A stretch of 64,000 nt of DNA, taken from assembly GCA_037179515.1 (NCBI GenBank), contig JAXCGZ010001889.1:1-64000 (forward strand). The letters are read 5' to 3'. How positions within the stretch are numbered: position 1 is the stretch's first letter; each line of letters opens with the position of its first letter. A program made the translations under genes and the position numbers. This stretch comes from Halocaridina rubra (Eukaryota; Arthropoda; Malacostraca; Decapoda; Atyidae). Shown one piece after another: positions 42,990 to 64,000 of the stretch. The notes beneath the pieces were generated by a model, which saw only the letters and a program-made list of their open reading frames with translations, did no database searches and had not been told where the DNA came from.

Positions 42990-43370
42990 AACGTCATGCT
43001 CTCAAATCTGCGTAGCCAAACAATCTCGAGTCCTGTTAGGCCTCTGCTGATCCTGGGCTATCCCATGGAGCCTCAGGAAGTGTGTGGAATATGACTGTGT
43101 TCTGTTGTCCAATTTGTGAGGAGAGTAACTGTTGATTTGGCTGGGGCTAATTTAAGTCTGTTTATGATGAGTCATTTGAGTAGTGTGCTGAGGTAGGGCT
43201 GGAAGAGGTCTGCAGCTGTGTTTGCATTTTGATGTGTACTTGCGAGTGTTAGGTCATCTATGTAGGAAGCTGTTTGTACTGGAAGTGAGTGTGGTGAGGG
43301 TAGATCTTGCATTATTAAGCTAATGAGTGTGGGTGATAAGAAGGATCCTTAAAGGTCTCCTGTCAGTAAA
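42990..43370 (-). pseudogene. LINE reverse transcriptase fragment with Y-I-D-D
   Basis: Antisense reading gives GSFLSPTLISLIMQDLPSPH, VQTASYIDDLTLASTH, FQPYLSTLLK, then a stop, then NRLKLAPAKSTVTLLTNW. This is the palm and fingers region of a non-LTR reverse transcriptase with YIDD in place of the usual YADD. It is a short dead piece in the spacer downstream of both PIGK and hexokinase. Confidence 0.7.
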
Positions 43371-45342
43371 GTTTCTGATGTTTGATGAATGACCAGCAAT
43401 TGATACATGCAGACACCTGACAGGTAGTTTGGCAATTATCTTTTTTTGTGTTATTGTACATGAAAATTTGTTAGCGAGGCTATACTGGAGGATAGCAACA
43501 TGGCTTTACATATATCTAATTTCACGAGAAGTGTCTAATGTGCAGGCTTAGCTGAATTGACGCCATCAGAATTCTTTATGTCAGATATGTAAGGCTGTTT
43601 GTGGAGTGAAATGGTTCAAAACCATATTGTGATGTCGTTAAAGAATGTAGCGTGTAATTAATTGTAGTATTACCAAGGTCCTGTTTTTGTAATTGCTTGG
43701 ACATGGGCTGCCTCACTTTCAAATTGTGCATACATAGAGCATTTTCCTTTTATTTTGTTTGGCTACCTTGAATTATTAGCAGTAGAATTCATAATTATAA
43801 AAATTACAAATTTGTATATAACTACTGTTGACCATTGCAAACCATGAGGTGAAGATGTAAAACTTAGGAGATATTTAATATTACCATATTATAAAGAATA
43901 ATTTAGTAATGTAAATACTGGAACAAAGATAATTTCAAATTCATGTTTAAATATCTGTAACATTTCTATTACCCTCTAGATTAAAAGTCTAGCTGCCTAC
44001 TTTAGTAATACATTAATTAGTAAAACTTAAAGGATTTATTATTTCAGTAGTTATCATAAATGTAGTTATCAAAGTACAAATCTATTTTTTGTTATGAACA
44101 CAAGAAGACAAAGTTAATATTTTTGTTTAACATGAACAATTATGCTCTGACAACCATGATATCTGAAATAATGGTCCAGCAAAGTATTTGTAAGCTTTTG
44201 ATATAAAAGAGGCAAAACTATCTCTTCATTTCATGAATTGTGGCAGTCCTTTTGTTTCATAGCTGGTGCATATTTACTCTGTAGTAAGTCTGTTAACGAT
44301 TATAATGGTGTCAACAGTTGTCACTGAAAGGATTATTATAAAGAATCAGGTATATTATATGATGCAGTAAATGATGAGAAAACCACATATATGGTATGTT
44401 ATGACATCGGATCCGATGAAATGGAAATGCATAAATATCAAAGTATAAAGTAATAGTTTGTAGACACTACAATCAAGACCTCAATACACATAATTTTTCA
44501 AACAGTTATACTGAAGAGAGTGAGAGAGGAATCAAGACTTCTTTTCACCATTTGATGATGATTTTACATTTCTTGAACTAATGTCACCACTGACATTGTA
44601 CATGGAAGTTTATTATGTTAAGAATAAAATACTTTTATAGTGATATTTCACAACATAAAAAATATGACCAATTCCATTTCTGTCATGTTACTGTTAAATA
44701 AAATCTAATATGGTTATATAAAATCTGAAATTGACCAAAGTGTATCGTCAAATACTTTACTTAAAAAGTAATAAAAAAGTTTTATTCCCAAGCATTGGGA
44801 AAATCTCAAGTTACTCCATCACTCCAAAGTCTTGGGTATGTAATTAAGTTTATATCTTGAACTTAAAAGCAATTTCCTTGATAAAGCTGATGAATATTTT
44901 CCAGTTCACAAATACTGCATCTGTTATCTAAAATAAATGCATTATCACTTATGCCTGGTCACAATAGACAACAAGTATTGGTAATGAACCAGATCAATTA
45001 TGAATCTAATGAAGTAGAATTTTGTTCCCCTAAATTGCAAAAAGCAATATATAACTGGCTATTACACTAAACTATCTATAAGCTGTGTACAGTAACTGAT
45101 ATATTCTTTAAAAAATGTAGAGCCAAGAAAAAACACATTTTCAGAAATATGAGACCCTTAAATAATTTGTTTTCATTTAATGCAATATTCTTCTATCATA
45201 AAGGCAATTATTTCTTGGTTCACAACATCTACTGGCAAAGCATAGTTCTAATAAGCATTGTAACGTATTCACTTTCATGAGGGTGCACACAGTCTGAACC
45301 ACTACACATTTTAATAATTAGCACTTATATACCTAAGGTGTC

Positions 45343-61752
<16,410 letters not shown>

Positions 61753-62089
61753 CTAAAAATGACAAGAAATTAATGTCAGCAAACTGGATAAATTATATCA
61801 TCTATAATCTGAAACAATTTCACAAAAAACAAAAAAAAATTATAGAACACTATGAGGTTACACACACAAACACAAATGCACACATACCATCCTGCTTCAA
61901 ATCTGTTAATGAAACATAACTAGGTTTAAATATACTGGTAAATTTGTCCCTTAAAATGTATATAAATGACACAATAAATGTATAGTATGCTTTCTTAGCA
62001 TACAAAATGGTGGCCTTCAAGTATGAGTATGCAACATCAATCGATAAAAGTGGCAATATTGCGGAGTTGAAGGAGTAAATAATTGAGGA

Positions 62090-63432
62090 TGTTCTATTTG
62101 TGGAGAAACTACTAAGAAAACACATCTCTCTTCACTTGGAATCCTTCAACTTTTTGTCAGTGAGACAACATGGCTTCAGAGAAGGTTGATCAACAGTAAC
62201 AAACTTATCTAAATTTTATGATGAGGTAAGCCGAATCTTACAGGAAAGAGAGGGCTGGGCAGATTGCATATTCCTAGACTTCCAGAAGGCATATGATACG
62301 GCTCCACATGGGAGGCTTATTAAGAAGCTGCAAGCAATGGCGATAGTAGGTGGAAATGTATTGGAATGGATAAAAACTTACTTCAAAGGCAGGAAACAGA
62401 GGCTTGGAGTAAGACAGTCAGTGTCTGAATGGAGAAGGGTTAGTAGTGGAGTTCCACAGGGTTTAATTTTAGGGCCACTTTTGTTCCTTGTATATTTATA
62501 TGATCTACCAGTCTGTAAATTCATTCATGAATATCTTTGCATATGATGCAAAGATTGTGAAGAAAGTAATAGACGAGAACAATGGTAAAGAACTTTAAGA
62601 AGACGAAAATAGTCTGCATGAGTGGTCAGGAAATTGGCTAAAGAAATTCAATACTTCTAAATGTAAGGGTAATGAGAATGGATACATGTCCAACAAGGCC
62701 CAAACTTGAATACTCAATAGTAGGAGCAGATCTTCGAGACAGAATGAGAGAGATCTAGGAGTAAACATACTTGCGATTTGCCTCCAGAAATGCATATAGA
62801 TGGCATAGTAAGGGGAGCATATGTTTCTTGGCAAATGTAAGGGTAGCCTTCAGGCACATGGAAAAGGTAATGTTCAAAAATATTTATGTAACCTATGTGA
62901 GGTCAAACCTGAAATATACAGCCCCAATTTTGGAATCCACACTTGAAAAAGCACATAGTTTAGCTGGAAAAAGTTCAAAGACATGCCATGTAAATGGTGC
63001 CAGAAATAAGCAATCTCAGTTATGAGGAGAAGGTGAGGGAATGAGACTCACCATCACTCGAGGCTAGAGGATTGAGGGGGGGGGGATATGGTGACGGTTT
63101 TTAAATTCCTTTATTGTTACGATAGATTGGATAAGGATCGATAATTTGATAAGGCTGGCACTAGAACTAGAAGTCATAGTCTGAAGCTTCGTAAGAAAAC
63201 TTCTATGCAGGATGTAAGGAAGTACTTTTTTAGTGTAAGAGTAGTTTATAGTTGGAATTGGCTAAGCGAGGAGGTAGTTAATGCTAGCTTAATCCATAGT
63301 TTTAAGGATAAGTATGATAAGTATCATTAAGTACAAAAATGGAACCGATCAGGAGACGGGGAATTATGCGCATGGGGCTTCTTCTCATAAGCACAATCAA
63401 GTAATTACACACACACACACACACACACACAC
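62090..63432 (+). pseudogene. Decayed CR1-like LINE, RT to 3' end
   Basis: Readable pieces: VRQHGFREG (62158), IFLDFQKAYDTAPHGRLIKK (62268), SSGVPQGLILGPLLFLVYLY (62443), then frameshifts. Next come PKLEYSIVGADL (62699), LEKVQRHAM-type wording (62968), MVTVFKFLYCYDRLDK (63088) and LSEEVVNASLIHSFKDKYDK (63267). It ends CAAGTAATT(AC)n. It resembles the intact LINE in PIGK intron 1 in its order of motifs but has a different 3' end. Confidence 0.8.
63407..63432. repeat. (AC)n run at the LINE end
   Basis: Thirteen AC units ending the first copy of the duplicated LINE tail. Confidence 0.9.
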
Positions 63433-63573
63433 TAAGCGAGGAGGTAGTTAATGCTATCTCAATCCATAGTTTTAAGGACAGGTATGATAAGTATCACTAA
63501 GTCTAAAATGGAACCGATCAGGAGACGGGAAGATACGAGCTTTGGGCTCTTTCCCGTAAACACAATTAGGTAA
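63433..63573 (+). repeat. Second tandem copy of the LINE 3' end
   Basis: TAAGCGAGGAGGTAGTTAAT through GGTAATC(AC)n repeats 63263-63432 with few changes (AGCTTAATCC to ATCTCAATCC, GGGGAATTATGC to GGGAAGATACGA). Each copy ends in an (AC)n run. Confidence 0.9.
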
Positions 63574-63960
<387 letters not shown>

Positions 63961-64000
63961 AGAAACGAGTGTTGGAAGAAAACTGTTATACAAGTGTACT

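Overview
This is a gene-poor, repeat-rich stretch of an animal nuclear genome. It has long introns with GT/AG borders, very long (AT)n, (CT)n and (CA)n arrays, several tRNA-derived SINE-like families, and many decayed LINE, mariner and Tigger/pogo copies. The protein style and repeat load fit an arthropod; I favour a decapod crustacean, but that is inference and no marker here settles the species.

Three host genes can be rebuilt exon by exon. (1) APEX2, plus strand, 682-19575: six exons and 579 residues, with a C-terminal tail carrying two PCNA-binding motifs and a zf-GRF finger. (2) PIGK, plus strand, 24093-41130: eight exons and 354 residues. It is the catalytic subunit of the GPI transamidase; a signal-peptide exon lies 6.5 kb upstream of exon 2 and the predicted protein has no C-terminal membrane segment. 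(3) A hexokinase, minus strand, 61752 down to 45343. Its 5' end (about 20-30 residues) is missing from what I can see. PIGK and hexokinase converge on a roughly 4.2-kb spacer. The three genes have unrelated roles (DNA repair, GPI-anchor attachment, glycolysis) and no operon-like logic is implied.

The most interesting gene-level observation is in hexokinase. Two alternative versions of the catalytic-loop exon, each exactly 100 nt with identical phases, lie in tandem at 59327-59426 and 54163-54262. Using both or neither breaks the frame, so they look like a mutually exclusive exon pair that swaps the segment around the catalytic Asp (N-D-T-T-G).

The rest is mobile DNA, often nested. A CR1-like LINE with an intact 1030-codon ORF2 sits in PIGK intron 1; its ORF1 esterase is broken by an antisense SINE, and inverted copies of a roughly 270-bp MITE flank the whole insertion. 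A 5'-truncated LINE interrupts a Tigger transposase at 12012-13043. A foldback element sits inside an older MITE at 16649-17240. A SINE-like family appears to share its 3' tail with a local LINE family. Two short elements at 51918-52415 and 53426-53773 have clear terminal inverted repeats. Sections without an entry are unique-looking AT-rich intron or spacer in which I see nothing.
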